In this document: one piece after another, positions 6,200 to 13,213 of the stretch
Layout: each line of letters starts with the position of its first letter
Numbering within the stretch: position 1 is the first letter of the stretch
From: Deinococcus rhizophilus
Lineage (GTDB): Bacteria > Deinococcota > Deinococci > Deinococcales > Deinococcaceae
Length of the DNA stretch: 16,351 nucleotides
Assembly: GCF_030271215.1 (NCBI RefSeq)
Contig: NZ_JASNGB010000042.1
Location: 1 to 16,351 of the forward strand
Direction: 5' to 3'
The notes under the pieces: model-generated
What the model saw: the letters and a program-made list of their open reading frames with translations, nothing else
Told to the model about the DNA's origin: nothing
Database searches by the model: none
Translations under genes and position numbers: made by a program

Positions 6200-7906
6200 A
6201 TGACAGAGACACATGAACACGTGCAGCCGAGCTTCTGGCACCGGCTGCTGGACCGTCAACTGACGCGCCGGGGGGCGCTGGGCACGGCCGCAGCCACCAC
6301 CATGGCTGCCGCCCTGCCCATCACGTTCAGCGGGGCGCAGGCGCAGGCCAACAACGGCGGGCCGGTGGAGGTGGACCCCAGGAAGGTCAACCCCCGCACG
6401 GTCCCCCCCTTCCGGCCGGTGGACACGACCAATGCGGATACCCTGACCGTGCCGGGGGGCTACCGCTGGCAGATGCTCGCGCCCTGGGGAGAAGTCTTTA
6501 CCGCGGATGGTCGGGAAATCGGGTTCAATCACGATTACGTGGGCTTTTTCCCCGCTGACCTCCTGGAGGGGGGGCGCAGCAGCACCGACGCCCTGCTGAC
6601 CATCAACCACGAGTACGCGAATGCCCTGTTCGTCGGCGGCAACACCAAAGACCGCACCCGTGAGCAGATCGAGGCCGAGATGCGGGCGGTGGGGGTGAGT
6701 GTGGTCCGCGTTCGGAAGTCTGGTGGCGAGTGGAAGATCGTGCCTGACCCGCGCAACCGCCGTCTGGACGCCTTCACCGAGATGGAACTGACTGGCCCGG
6801 TGCGCGGCAGCGCCGCCGTGAAGGGAGCCACCCGGGTGAGGGGCACGGTGGGCAACTGCTCGGGCGGACAGACGCCCTGGGGCACCCTGCTGACGTGTGA
6901 GGAGAACGTGGACGGCTATACCAAGGCCTGGGCCGGAAGCGGCTACGAGGCCCTGCACCAGGGCTGGGTCACCGAGATCGATCCCTTCGACCCGGCCTGG
7001 ATGCCGAAAAAGCGCACCGGGATGGGCCGCTTCCGGCACGAGAACGCGGCGGTGACGGTGGCGAAAGACGGCCGCGTGGTGGTGTACATGGGCGACGACA
7101 TGCAGGACGCCTGCGTGTACAAGTTCGTCAGCCGGGGCAAGGTTGACCCCGCCAACCGCCGGGCCAACCGCGAGCTGCTGGAGGACGGCGACCTGTACGT
7201 CGCGAACTTCGGCAACGGCACCTGGGCGCTGCTGGACTACGCCCGGAACAAGAAGTTGCAGGAGGCCAGGGGCGCCGACGGTAAGCCGCTGTTCACCAGC
7301 CAGGTGGACGTGCTGCTCGATGCCCGGGCCAGCGCCCTGGCCGTCGGCGGGACCCCGGTGGACCGCCCAGAAGACATCGAGATCCACCCGCGCACAGGCG
7401 AGGTGTACGTCGCCCTGACCAACAACTCCAAGCATGGGAATTACTTCGGGCAGATTATCCGCTTCCGCGAGGAGGGGGATGACTGGGCCGCCACCGACTT
7501 TCTGTGGGAAGTGTTCGCGGTGGGTGGCCCGCAAAGCGGCTTTGCCAGCCCCGACAACCTGGTGTTCGATCCGTACGGGAACCTCTGGATGGTGACCGAC
7601 AACAGCGACCTGGGCACCAATCCGATCAAGGCGTTCCACGGGAACAATGCCATGTTCTTTTTTCCCACCGAGGGAGGAAACGCCGGGCGCGCCTACCGCT
7701 TTGCGATCGGCCCGGTGGATGCCGAACTGACTGGGCCGGTGTGGTCCCCCGACGGCAAGACCCTGTTCCTGAGCGTCCAGCACCCTGGCGAGGACAGCGA
7801 GAGCCTGGACACGCTGACCAGCACCTTCGGCGCGAAGCCCGGCACCCGTGTGCCACGGCCCACCCTGGTCGCCATCGAGGGCTTTCCCGGCTGGAGGGAA
7901 GGGTGA
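6200..7906 (+). CDS. PhoX-family (DUF839) exported protein, probable alkaline phosphatase, 568 aa
   Basis: A Tat-exported protein of the PhoX/DUF839 family, whose characterised members are calcium- and iron-dependent phosphatases that release phosphate from organic esters outside the cytoplasm. The twin-arginine signal is LTRRGALGTAAATT (residues 21-34) with likely cleavage after AQAQA near residue 50. Family signatures follow: NHDYVGFFP, INHEY, NCSGGQTPWGTLLTCEEN (219-236, with the conserved Cys220 and paired Glu), MGRFRHENA, YMGDD, RPEDIEIHPRTGEVYVALTNNS, FASPDNLVFDPYGNLW and GPVWSPDGKTLF. Length is within the family range. The ATG at 6200 has a modest CAGGA site. The gene is divergent from the kinase-like operon, and its stop overlaps the start of the next ORF. 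Some relatives have no proven phosphatase activity, so the substrate is not certain. Confidence 0.92.
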   Translation: MTETHEHVQPSFWHRLLDRQLTRRGALGTAAATTMAAALPITFSGAQAQANNGGPVEVDPRKVNPRTVPPFRPVDTTNADTLTVPGGYRWQMLAPWGEVFTADGREIGFNHDYVGFFPADLLEGGRSSTDALLTINHEYANALFVGGNTKDRTREQIEAEMRAVGVSVVRVRKSGGEWKIVPDPRNRRLDAFTEMELTGPVRGSAAVKGATRVRGTVGNCSGGQTPWGTLLTCEENVDGYTKAWAGSGYEALHQGWVTEIDPFDPAWMPKKRTGMGRFRHENAAVTVAKDGRVVVYMGDDMQDACVYKFVSRGKVDPANRRANRELLEDGDLYVANFGNGTWALLDYARNKKLQEARGADGKPLFTSQVDVLLDARASALAVGGTPVDRPEDIEIHPRTGEVYVALTNNSKHGNYFGQIIRFREEGDDWAATDFLWEVFAVGGPQSGFASPDNLVFDPYGNLWMVTDNSDLGTNPIKAFHGNNAMFFFPTEGGNAGRAYRFAIGPVDAELTGPVWSPDGKTLFLSVQHPGEDSESLDTLTSTFGAKPGTRVPRPTLVAIEGFPGWREG

Positions 7907-8226
7907 GCCTGGTCGCGCACAGGGCGCCCTGGATCGTGGGCCGCACCGTGCTGCTGGAACACGCCGCCGCCGACTTCCTGAACGAGGTGACCCGGCAGGC
8001 CCCCTGGCGCCGCGCCCGCTATGAGGCTCTGCTGGAGTCGCTGGACGACCATCTGGACCGCCCTTCTCCGCTGCTGGGCTACACGCGGCTGACGGGTGAG
8101 GCGTGGCTGAGGTCCCTCCCCGGGGACGAGCAGCCCGTCGCCGCCGAGCTGCTGGCCGAGTTCCGGGCCTACCTGCGCGACTGGGGCTGGCTGGACACAG
8201 TGCGTCCGGTAAACCAGCCGGACTGA
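7903..8226 (+). CDS. Unknown 107-aa protein, translationally coupled to the PhoX-family gene
   Basis: Not recognised. The GTG at 7903 overlaps the upstream TGA as GTGA and is preceded by GGAGGGAAG, so start and coupling are both well supported. The product is soluble and helical, with many Leu, Arg and Trp (QAPWRRARYEALLESLDDHL, AAELLAEFRAYLRDWGWLD). It has no signal peptide although its partner is exported, so it is likely cytoplasmic. The helix pattern faintly resembles the DNA-binding N-domain of tyrosine recombinases, but too weakly to call. A role in maturation or Tat targeting of the PhoX-like protein is only a guess from coupling. Confidence 0.65.
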   Translation: MSLVAHRAPWIVGRTVLLEHAAADFLNEVTRQAPWRRARYEALLESLDDHLDRPSPLLGYTRLTGEAWLRSLPGDEQPVAAELLAEFRAYLRDWGWLDTVRPVNQPD

Positions 8227-8315
8227 GGCAGGAACCCGCAGCGCCCCCACCGATGGACGGGTGAGGCGGCGCACCGCAAGCGTAGGGTCACGACCGCTGC
8301 GCCCGGCTGGACTGT

Positions 8316-8334
8316 GACGGGGCCACCTGGCCGT
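8316..8334 (+). terminator. Possible terminator after the coupled PhoX pair
   Basis: GACGGGGCCA and TGGCCGTC can pair with a two-base bulge, and CCCCCCTTTG follows. It is a weak candidate in the 206-base gap before the next gene. The rest of this gap shows no other feature. Confidence 0.25.
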
Positions 8335-8432
8335 CCCCCCTTTGCCCGTTACCCTGTCACCCAGGGCCGCGGCCGTCTGAAGGAAATCCGCGCACCAGCA
8401 GCGGCTTGACCCGGCTCTGGAAAGGTGGACAC

Positions 8433-8651
8433 ATGAGCACGGAGATGCAGCGGCATGACCGGAGGGTCGGGGGCTGGATCGTGGTCTGTGTGGGGCTGTT
8501 CTTTGTGGGGCTGGGCCTGGTGTTGCTGGAGAGCACGGTCCTGGGTGGGATCCTGCTCGGGCTGTGGCTGCTGTCTCTGATCGGCCTCGGCTGGATAGAC
8601 CATCAATTCACGCGCCGTCGGCAGGCAGAAAGGCAGAGACCCGGCGGCTGA
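8433..8651 (+). CDS. Small two-helix inner-membrane protein, 72 aa
   Basis: The ATG at 8433 follows GGAAAGGTGG at good spacing. The protein has a polar head (MSTEMQRHDRRVGG), two hydrophobic helices (WIVVCVGLFFVGLGLVLLE and LGGILLGLWLLSLIGLGWI) joined by a tight turn, and a basic tail (TRRRQAERQR). By the positive-inside rule both ends should face the cytoplasm. I do not recognise a family; such proteins are common and often lineage-specific. It stands alone in its orientation next to decayed DNA. Confidence 0.65.
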   Translation: MSTEMQRHDRRVGGWIVVCVGLFFVGLGLVLLESTVLGGILLGLWLLSLIGLGWIDHQFTRRRQAERQRPGG

Positions 8652-8727
8652 GCGCTTCCCTGTTCATCACCCAGGCCGGATGATCGTCGCGGCCACGTCT
8701 CAGGAGCACGCCTGCTGCGCTGCCGCG

Positions 8728-9101
8728 TCAGCCGATGACGATGGCGAAAGTCAGGGGCCCGGTCCGCCCCAGGTACATGAAGACGATCACGATCAGCTGC
8801 CCCGCCTCGTTCAGGCGCGGCGTGGTGTTCATCGACAGACCCACCATCCCGAAAGCGGAGAAGGCCTCGAAGGTCCGGTTCACGAACGGCAGCCCGGGTT
8901 GCGTGGGCAGCCACAGAAACAGCCCCATCACCACCACCACGGGGCCCAACACCGCCACTGGTACGGACACAGGGGGGGGCCACCGTGACCTTTCCGGTGC
9001 CGGTCTCCCGGGTGGAGGCGCGGGAGTAGAGCGGGACGCCCTAGAAGGTGGTGGGCCGCAGCGTGAAGCGAGTGACCCTGCTGGAGGCGCCCAGTCAACT
9101 A
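8728..9101 (-). pseudogene. Remnant of a TrkH/KtrB-type potassium transporter (C-terminal part)
   Basis: The - strand carries the last membrane segment and selectivity-region sequence of a TrkH/KtrB channel subunit (NRTFEAFSAFGMVGLS, LIVIVFMYLGRTGPLTFA). Upstream, homology-like sequence (VPLYSRASTRETGTGKVTVA) lies in another frame. The switch falls at a run of eight G/C bases (8972-8979), and an in-frame TAG interrupts the upstream part further. The C-terminus also stops early, without the usual basic tail. The rest of the gene is missing: sequence to the right of 9101 is the end of a Tn3-type element. It is therefore a truncated and frameshifted relic. The upstream frame assignment is weaker than the C-terminal match. 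Confidence 0.7.
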
Positions 9102-9139
9102 GGGATAACGACAAGATCCAGAAATTTTACACCGCTAAG
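9102..9139. repeat. 38-bp terminal inverted repeat of a Tn3-family element
   Basis: The 38 bases begin GGGATAACGACAAG and end CCGCTAAG. This is the length and the GGGN...TAAG pattern of Tn3-family ends, and it lies 25 bases past the transposase stop codon, where the end should be. The outer five bases of host DNA are AACTA (9097-9101). I could not find the matching end to the right of the transposase. Confidence 0.75.
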
Positions 9140-11400
9140 CGAATTTTGCTCTCCAGCACGTGCTCTAGCCGTTAAGCTTGCGGAACGTTCCCGGCAGCGG
9201 CACTTCCTCGGGCCGCCACAGGTAATCCCCAGTCAGGCCAATATGCTCCCAGCCCAGCGGTGAGACGTGGGCGAGCAATTCGTCTGGAATGTCCATCCCT
9301 TCCGCTCTCAGCGCTGCTACCGCCTGCCCCAGATACACGGTGTTCCAGGTGGTAATGATCGCCACCAGCAGATTGACGCCGCTGGCCCGACTGTGCTGGC
9401 GTTCCGGCGAACGGTCCCGGATTTCCCCGGCCCGGTGAACGGCCACCGCGCGGGTCAGGGCGTTGTGCGCCTCGCCCTTATTGAGTCCCGCCTGGACCCG
9501 GCGGCGCAGCGCCGGGTCTTGCAACCACTCCAGTGTGAACAGGGTGCGCTGCACCCGGCCCAGTTCCCGCAACGCCAGCGCCAGACCATTCTGGCGCGGA
9601 TACGCCGCCAGCTTGGAAAGGATCAGCGAGGCCGTCACCGTCCCAGCCTTGATCGACACCGCCAGGCGCAGCAACTCGTCCCAGTGACTCTTGATCAGGC
9701 CCAGGTTCAGTCGGCGGGCCATCACCGATTCCAGCAGCGGGTGGTTGGACAGCGCATCTGGCGGAAAGAGTCGAGTTTCGCCCAGATCACGGATGCGCGG
9801 CGCGAAACGGAAGCCCAGCAGAAAGCAGATTCCGAAGATCTGCTCGGTGTACCCGGCGGTGTCGGTGTAATGCTCCCTGATCTCCAGGCCCGACTGGTGG
9901 TAGAGCAGGCCGTCCAGCACGTTCACCGCGTCCCGGATGTTGGCGGTGATGACCTTGGTGTGAAAGGGGGCGTACTGATCGGAGAGGTGGGTGTAGAACA
10001 GCACCCCTGGTTCGCGCCCGTGTTTGGCGTTGAGGTGTCCATACGCTTTCCCCCGGCCCCCGGTGGGAAAGCGCTGCCCATCTGAGCTGGAGGTGCTGCC
10101 GTCGCCCCAGAGGGCCGCCAGCGGCTGTCTGGACTGGAAGTTGACGACTTCAGCGAGTGCGCCTGCGTAGGTTTCTGGACGCAGAAACCAGTCCGATAGG
10201 TACATCAGCCGCCGGGGCGTGATGGCCGGATCACCCGACGCCTCGGCCATCTTGGTCTGACCCAGGTTCAGCCCTTCAGCGAGGATGGCCGTCAGCAGAT
10301 GGTCGTGCCGCTCGCTGGGCTGACCGCTTCGCAAATCAGTCAGCACTGTCGTGAACGGCAGCCAGCCGTGGACTTCGAGGAGCAGATCGGTGATCTTGAC
10401 CCTAGGCATCCGGCTGGACAGTTGCCGGGCCAGTACGTCTGCGCCTCCTGGAACGGCATTCGGCAGAGCTTTCACTCTGAGCTTGCCACTTTTCAGACTG
10501 ACCTCGGCGAGCTGCTCAGTGTCCAGCAGCTCGCTCAACTGGGCCAGTTGAGCTTTCAGTTGGGGTTCGGCGGCCTCCCAGAAGGCATCAAACGTGTCGG
10601 GCAGGTCAGGGGCCAGCTCGGTTTTTCTGGTTTTCCAGTCTGTTTCAGGAAGCAAAAAGGCGTCCAGCGCCCTGTACTTGCCGCTGCCCGTGACCCATAC
10701 GTCGCCTGCCCGCAGGGCCAGGCGCAGCTCGTCCATCACGCAGAATTCGTAATACTTGCGGTGCAGCTCGCCGTTCTGGAAGACGAAGGGGGTCCAGCGA
10801 GAGCGCACGAAACCCAACGGCAGGTGAGCGGGAAGCGTTCGCTTCCCGCCCGCATACATCTCTTTGAGAAGCCTGAGTGCATCTACCAGCGGTTGTGCGG
10901 ACGGTGCAGCCGTGAAGTCAAAAGCCTGAAGGAGCCGGGGCAGGTACGCCCGCAGTCTCGGATACCCCTTCAGCAGATGGTGCAGCGGATCGAGCTGCCG
11001 GGCCTGTATCACCTGTTCCGGGTCACGCACCGTTGCCACCAGTCTGTCCCAGGGCAAGATTGCCTCGACGGCCTGAAAGGGATCGGAAGCCGTCTCACGC
11101 GCAAGAAGCAGCGCCTCGCAGACCTGCTGGTAAGTGGCCAGCCGCTCCAGCAGGGTGGGGCCACGTTGCTGGAAGACCGCCAAGCTTTCCCGCTCGCTGC
11201 CGCGCAGCAAGGTCAGCATCAGACGGTCATGCATCTCCAGCACCGCGTCGGTCAGGGTTTCAGAGAGATCGAGCAAACGGGCCATCACGGTGGCCCGGCG
11301 GCGCACGGGCTCAAAATCCAGCAGGTTGTGGGCGCTCAGGCGGCGGCCCTGCTCGGCCAGGTGGGTCAGGCGGCTCTGCGGAATTATCTGTACTAAGGGC
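9102..11400 (-). mobile_element. Truncated Tn3-family transposon (one end plus partial transposase)
   Basis: The element consists of one 38-bp inverted repeat and a transposase that lacks its N-terminal part. No resolvase, res site, passenger gene or second inverted repeat is visible. It is probably immobile on its own, although the remaining end might still be used by a complete relative in the same cell. Transposase homology stops near 11395, next to a 15-bp palindrome. Confidence 0.75.
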
Positions 11401-11432
11401 TGGGGCCAGGTTTTTGCTGTCGAGAACAGCAA
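9165..11432 (-). CDS. Tn3-family transposase, N-terminally truncated (755 of roughly 1000 aa)
   Basis: The C-terminal three quarters of a Tn3 transposase, the DDE enzyme of replicative transposition. The catalytic regions are present: WGDGSTSSSDGQRF (first Asp, near residue 440), HYTDTAGYTEQIFG (second Asp, near 527) and LNKGEAHNALTRAV followed by GEIRDR (Glu, near 652). Recognisable sequence starts at LVQIIPQSRLTHLAEQGRRLSAHNL. About 240 residues, including the usual DNA-end-binding domain, are missing. The first usable start, a TTG at 11432, lies inside an unrelated palindrome, so it is not the original start. The protein is probably not functional and could equally be listed as a pseudogene. 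Confidence 0.85.
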   Translation of the reverse strand: MLFSTAKTWPQPLVQIIPQSRLTHLAEQGRRLSAHNLLDFEPVRRRATVMARLLDLSETLTDAVLEMHDRLMLTLLRGSERESLAVFQQRGPTLLERLATYQQVCEALLLARETASDPFQAVEAILPWDRLVATVRDPEQVIQARQLDPLHHLLKGYPRLRAYLPRLLQAFDFTAAPSAQPLVDALRLLKEMYAGGKRTLPAHLPLGFVRSRWTPFVFQNGELHRKYYEFCVMDELRLALRAGDVWVTGSGKYRALDAFLLPETDWKTRKTELAPDLPDTFDAFWEAAEPQLKAQLAQLSELLDTEQLAEVSLKSGKLRVKALPNAVPGGADVLARQLSSRMPRVKITDLLLEVHGWLPFTTVLTDLRSGQPSERHDHLLTAILAEGLNLGQTKMAEASGDPAITPRRLMYLSDWFLRPETYAGALAEVVNFQSRQPLAALWGDGSTSSSDGQRFPTGGRGKAYGHLNAKHGREPGVLFYTHLSDQYAPFHTKVITANIRDAVNVLDGLLYHQSGLEIREHYTDTAGYTEQIFGICFLLGFRFAPRIRDLGETRLFPPDALSNHPLLESVMARRLNLGLIKSHWDELLRLAVSIKAGTVTASLILSKLAAYPRQNGLALALRELGRVQRTLFTLEWLQDPALRRRVQAGLNKGEAHNALTRAVAVHRAGEIRDRSPERQHSRASGVNLLVAIITTWNTVYLGQAVAALRAEGMDIPDELLAHVSPLGWEHIGLTGDYLWRPEEVPLPGTFRKLNG

Positions 11433-11440
11433 AAACCTGG
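11406..11440. repeat. Perfect 15-bp palindrome at the transposase break point
   Basis: CCAGGTTTTTGCTGT (11406-11420) and ACAGCAAAAACCTGG (11426-11440) are separated by five bases (CGAGA). The palindrome lies a few bases beyond the point where Tn3 transposase homology ends. The layout fits two ends of another insertion sequence left back to back, or an abutted-end junction, better than a terminator. Confidence 0.75.
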
Positions 11441-11576
11441 CTTCTCCTCTCGTTCAGAGCGGACCTGGGTCAGCTGCTCAGGTTGGGCATAGGCGAGTGC
11501 ATGAGCCAGGCTCGGATACAAGCCCAAGGGCTCTTTGCATGGCCTTTCCAGCCGTCTGCTCAGGCTACTCTGGGTT

Positions 11577-12017
11577 ATGGCGCCCAACGACGTTCGGACC
11601 TGTTCCAGATGTGGAACAGCCTTCCACCTCCCCCGAAAACGACGTGGGACGCCCTACGCTCAGTTCTGTTCCCAGGCCTGCATTACTGCCCACAAGGTCG
11701 ACCTCGCTCAACTCCATTCGAGTCAGTTGGAAGAGGGATTCGCCGAGCGTCTGCGTGAGGCAGGCCTCGCGTTTGTCGAACAGTATGCCCTGGGTCCCTA
11801 CGTCGTGGATCTGGCCTTTCCGCAGGTACGGCTGCTTGTGGAGGTGGACGGCGAGGCGTATCACGCTTCTTCCAGCGCCCAGGCCAGGGATGACCGCAAG
11901 GACGCGCTGGCCGCATCAGAGGGCTGGCAGGTCATCCGCGTCCCACAGTTCATGATCGAACATCATCCAGAAGAAGCGGTCCGAACCGTGGTCGAAGCCT
12001 ATCTGCACGGCCGATAG
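11577..12017 (+). CDS. DUF559-type endonuclease-like protein with N-terminal cysteine cluster, 146 aa
   Basis: The C-terminal 90 residues are a DUF559 domain, related to very-short-patch-repair and other PD-(D/E)xK nucleases: LEEGFAERLREAGLAFVEQYALGPYVVDLAF, then LLVEVDGEAYH and GWQVIRVP. The likely metal ligands are Asp in VVDLAF and Glu/Asp in VEVDG. The N-terminal 35 residues carry CSRCG and, about 20 residues later, CSQAC, a probable zinc-binding knuckle that may help DNA recognition. I chose the ATG at 11577 because MAPNDVRTCSRCG begins the cysteine module; an upstream TTG (11535) has no good ribosome site. The gene lies just beyond the truncated transposon and has no modification enzyme next to it. 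Its target is unknown. Confidence 0.8.
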   Translation: MAPNDVRTCSRCGTAFHLPRKRRGTPYAQFCSQACITAHKVDLAQLHSSQLEEGFAERLREAGLAFVEQYALGPYVVDLAFPQVRLLVEVDGEAYHASSSAQARDDRKDALAASEGWQVIRVPQFMIEHHPEEAVRTVVEAYLHGR

Positions 12018-12026
12018 CGGTGGTCA

Positions 12027-12302
12027 AACGGGCTGCTGCACCCGCATATTCGCCACCAAGGCTGTCGGCAGCCCCACATATGGCAGCTACGCGACGACGC
12101 TCCTCAAGCTGTTTCGCAGCGATATCGGCGAGCCCCTCGTTGCCGCTGCCACGTTCGACCGGGACTTGCTGCTCTTGAAATGCTCCGGCACCCGAACCTC
12201 GTGCGCGAAAAACGCTCGTTCCACATCAGCCATAGCCCCTGCCTGGTCCTGGAGTACGTGCCTGGGGAGACGTCCCTGGCTTCCCGCATTGCCTCTGCGC
12301 GC
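12027..12302 (+). pseudogene. Frameshifted N-lobe fragment of a Ser/Thr protein kinase
   Basis: Two adjacent frames together read like the small lobe of a bacterial Hanks-type kinase. The first gives TKAVGSPTYGSYATTLLKLFRSD (a degraded glycine loop and the VxxK-type strand) and TFDRDLLLL. Near 12180 the frame must shift to continue as LEMLRHPNLV, then CLVLEYVPGETSLASRI, which matches the helix-C/strand-4 and hinge regions of such kinases. The catalytic loop (HRDLKPxN) and everything after it are absent. The gap 12018-12519 holds no intact gene. The identification rests on motif reading only. Confidence 0.4.
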
Positions 12303-12435
12303 CAACGATGTATGGCAAAGATAAGGGGAAGGAAGACGGTCCCGACCGAGGTGGCGTGGGCTTTCAATGTGATTGCCTCGGCTTAAGCAGCCATGCTCTC
12401 GCTCCAGGTGACCAAGGCTCGGGACACCGCAATTC

Positions 12436-12450
12436 CTTCCAGTTCGGAAG
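12436..12450. promoter_or_regulatory. Short dyad upstream of cueP
   Basis: CTTCC AGTTC GGAAG, with perfect 5-bp arms, lies 70 bases upstream of the cueP start. The dimension is loosely like MerR/CueR-type operators, but the sequence is not a clear match and no -35/-10 pair frames it. No copper regulator gene is in the window. Confidence 0.25.
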
Positions 12451-12519
12451 CTGGGGACCTGCTCGAGCCAAACACTTGCTTAACACAACACCGCTACCTT
12501 GACCCCAGAGGCGAATGAT

Positions 12520-13056
12520 ATGCACAAGACTCTTTCGGTGATCCTCACTGGCACGCTCCTGAGCACGCTGGCCTTTGCGCAGCCGCCCAGCCTGGCCCCC
12601 AATCCTGCGGTCCTGGGGGGCGTGAGTCCCCAGCAGGCCCTCAAGCTGGCGAACACTTGGCGGGCCCAAGGCGGACTGCAAAGCTACGTGACCCCCGAGG
12701 CCGTCCACTTCACCTTCCCGGACGGTCAGAAGCGGGCCATCGCCCTTCCCAAAGGGCAGATGGTGGTGGCCATCGCGCCCTATATCACCAAGACCCACCC
12801 CTGCAAGACGCACTTCACCTCAGGCTGCCAGGGCGAGTTGGTCAACACTCCAGTCAAGGTGCACGTCACCACCCGCACCGGCAAGACCGTGCTGCAAAAA
12901 ACCATCAGGACCCTCGACAACGGCTTCCTGGAACTGTGGCTCGACCGCAGCCAGCACTACAAGGTCACCTTAACGGCTCAGGGCAAGACCACCCGGGGCA
13001 CCCTGGCCACCCTGCCCAGCAGTGACACCTGCGTCACCACACTCCAGTTGCGTTAG
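12520..13056 (+). CDS. cueP: CueP-family copper-binding protein, exported, 178 aa
   Basis: CueP is a copper-binding protein of the cell envelope; in Salmonella it sequesters periplasmic copper and supplies it to superoxide dismutase. The signal peptide is MHKTLSVILTGTLLSTLAFA, cleaved before QPPS. The family core is plain: FAPYI-like VAIAPYITKTHPCKTHFTSG, CQGELVNTPVKVHV, TLDNGFLELWL and DTCVTTLQLR. The three metal-binding cysteines are at 95, 103 and 171, the same spacing (8 and 68) as I recall for Cys96, Cys104 and Cys172 of the Salmonella protein. The ATG at 12520 follows AGAGGCG at good spacing; the frame runs back to a TTG at 12499 without a better site. It opens a copper block shared with the ATPase at 14323-16351. 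Confidence 0.93.
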   Translation: MHKTLSVILTGTLLSTLAFAQPPSLAPNPAVLGGVSPQQALKLANTWRAQGGLQSYVTPEAVHFTFPDGQKRAIALPKGQMVVAIAPYITKTHPCKTHFTSGCQGELVNTPVKVHVTTRTGKTVLQKTIRTLDNGFLELWLDRSQHYKVTLTAQGKTTRGTLATLPSSDTCVTTLQLR

Positions 13057-13213
13057 GCGCCCAGCCATCAGATCAGTCCAGCCTTCTGGCCGTCCCAGGC
13101 GTCCAGCGTCCGCCCCCTTGTCTCGATTCCCGCCCCGAACGCCTTTCTCCGGTTACACGCTGAGTTCGGGCTCACCAGAAGAAGCCATTCCCCTACCCCT
13201 GGAGGTCGTTTTC

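Noticed and set aside
5801..7783. 660-codon open frame on the - strand opposite the PhoX-family gene
   Set aside because: It is antisense to two well-supported genes, its translation is low-complexity His/Gly/Val-rich sequence, and it is expected from codon bias in high-G+C DNA.
11393..11587. 64-aa - strand ORF next to the truncated transposase
   Set aside because: It runs through the 15-bp palindrome, overlaps the DUF559 gene start and has no recognisable motif, so it is probably a chance frame.
12104..12367. 87-aa - strand ORF as a transposase remnant
   Set aside because: It is rich in Arg/Trp/Ser with no transposase motif, and the + strand of the same region gives a more specific match to a kinase fragment.
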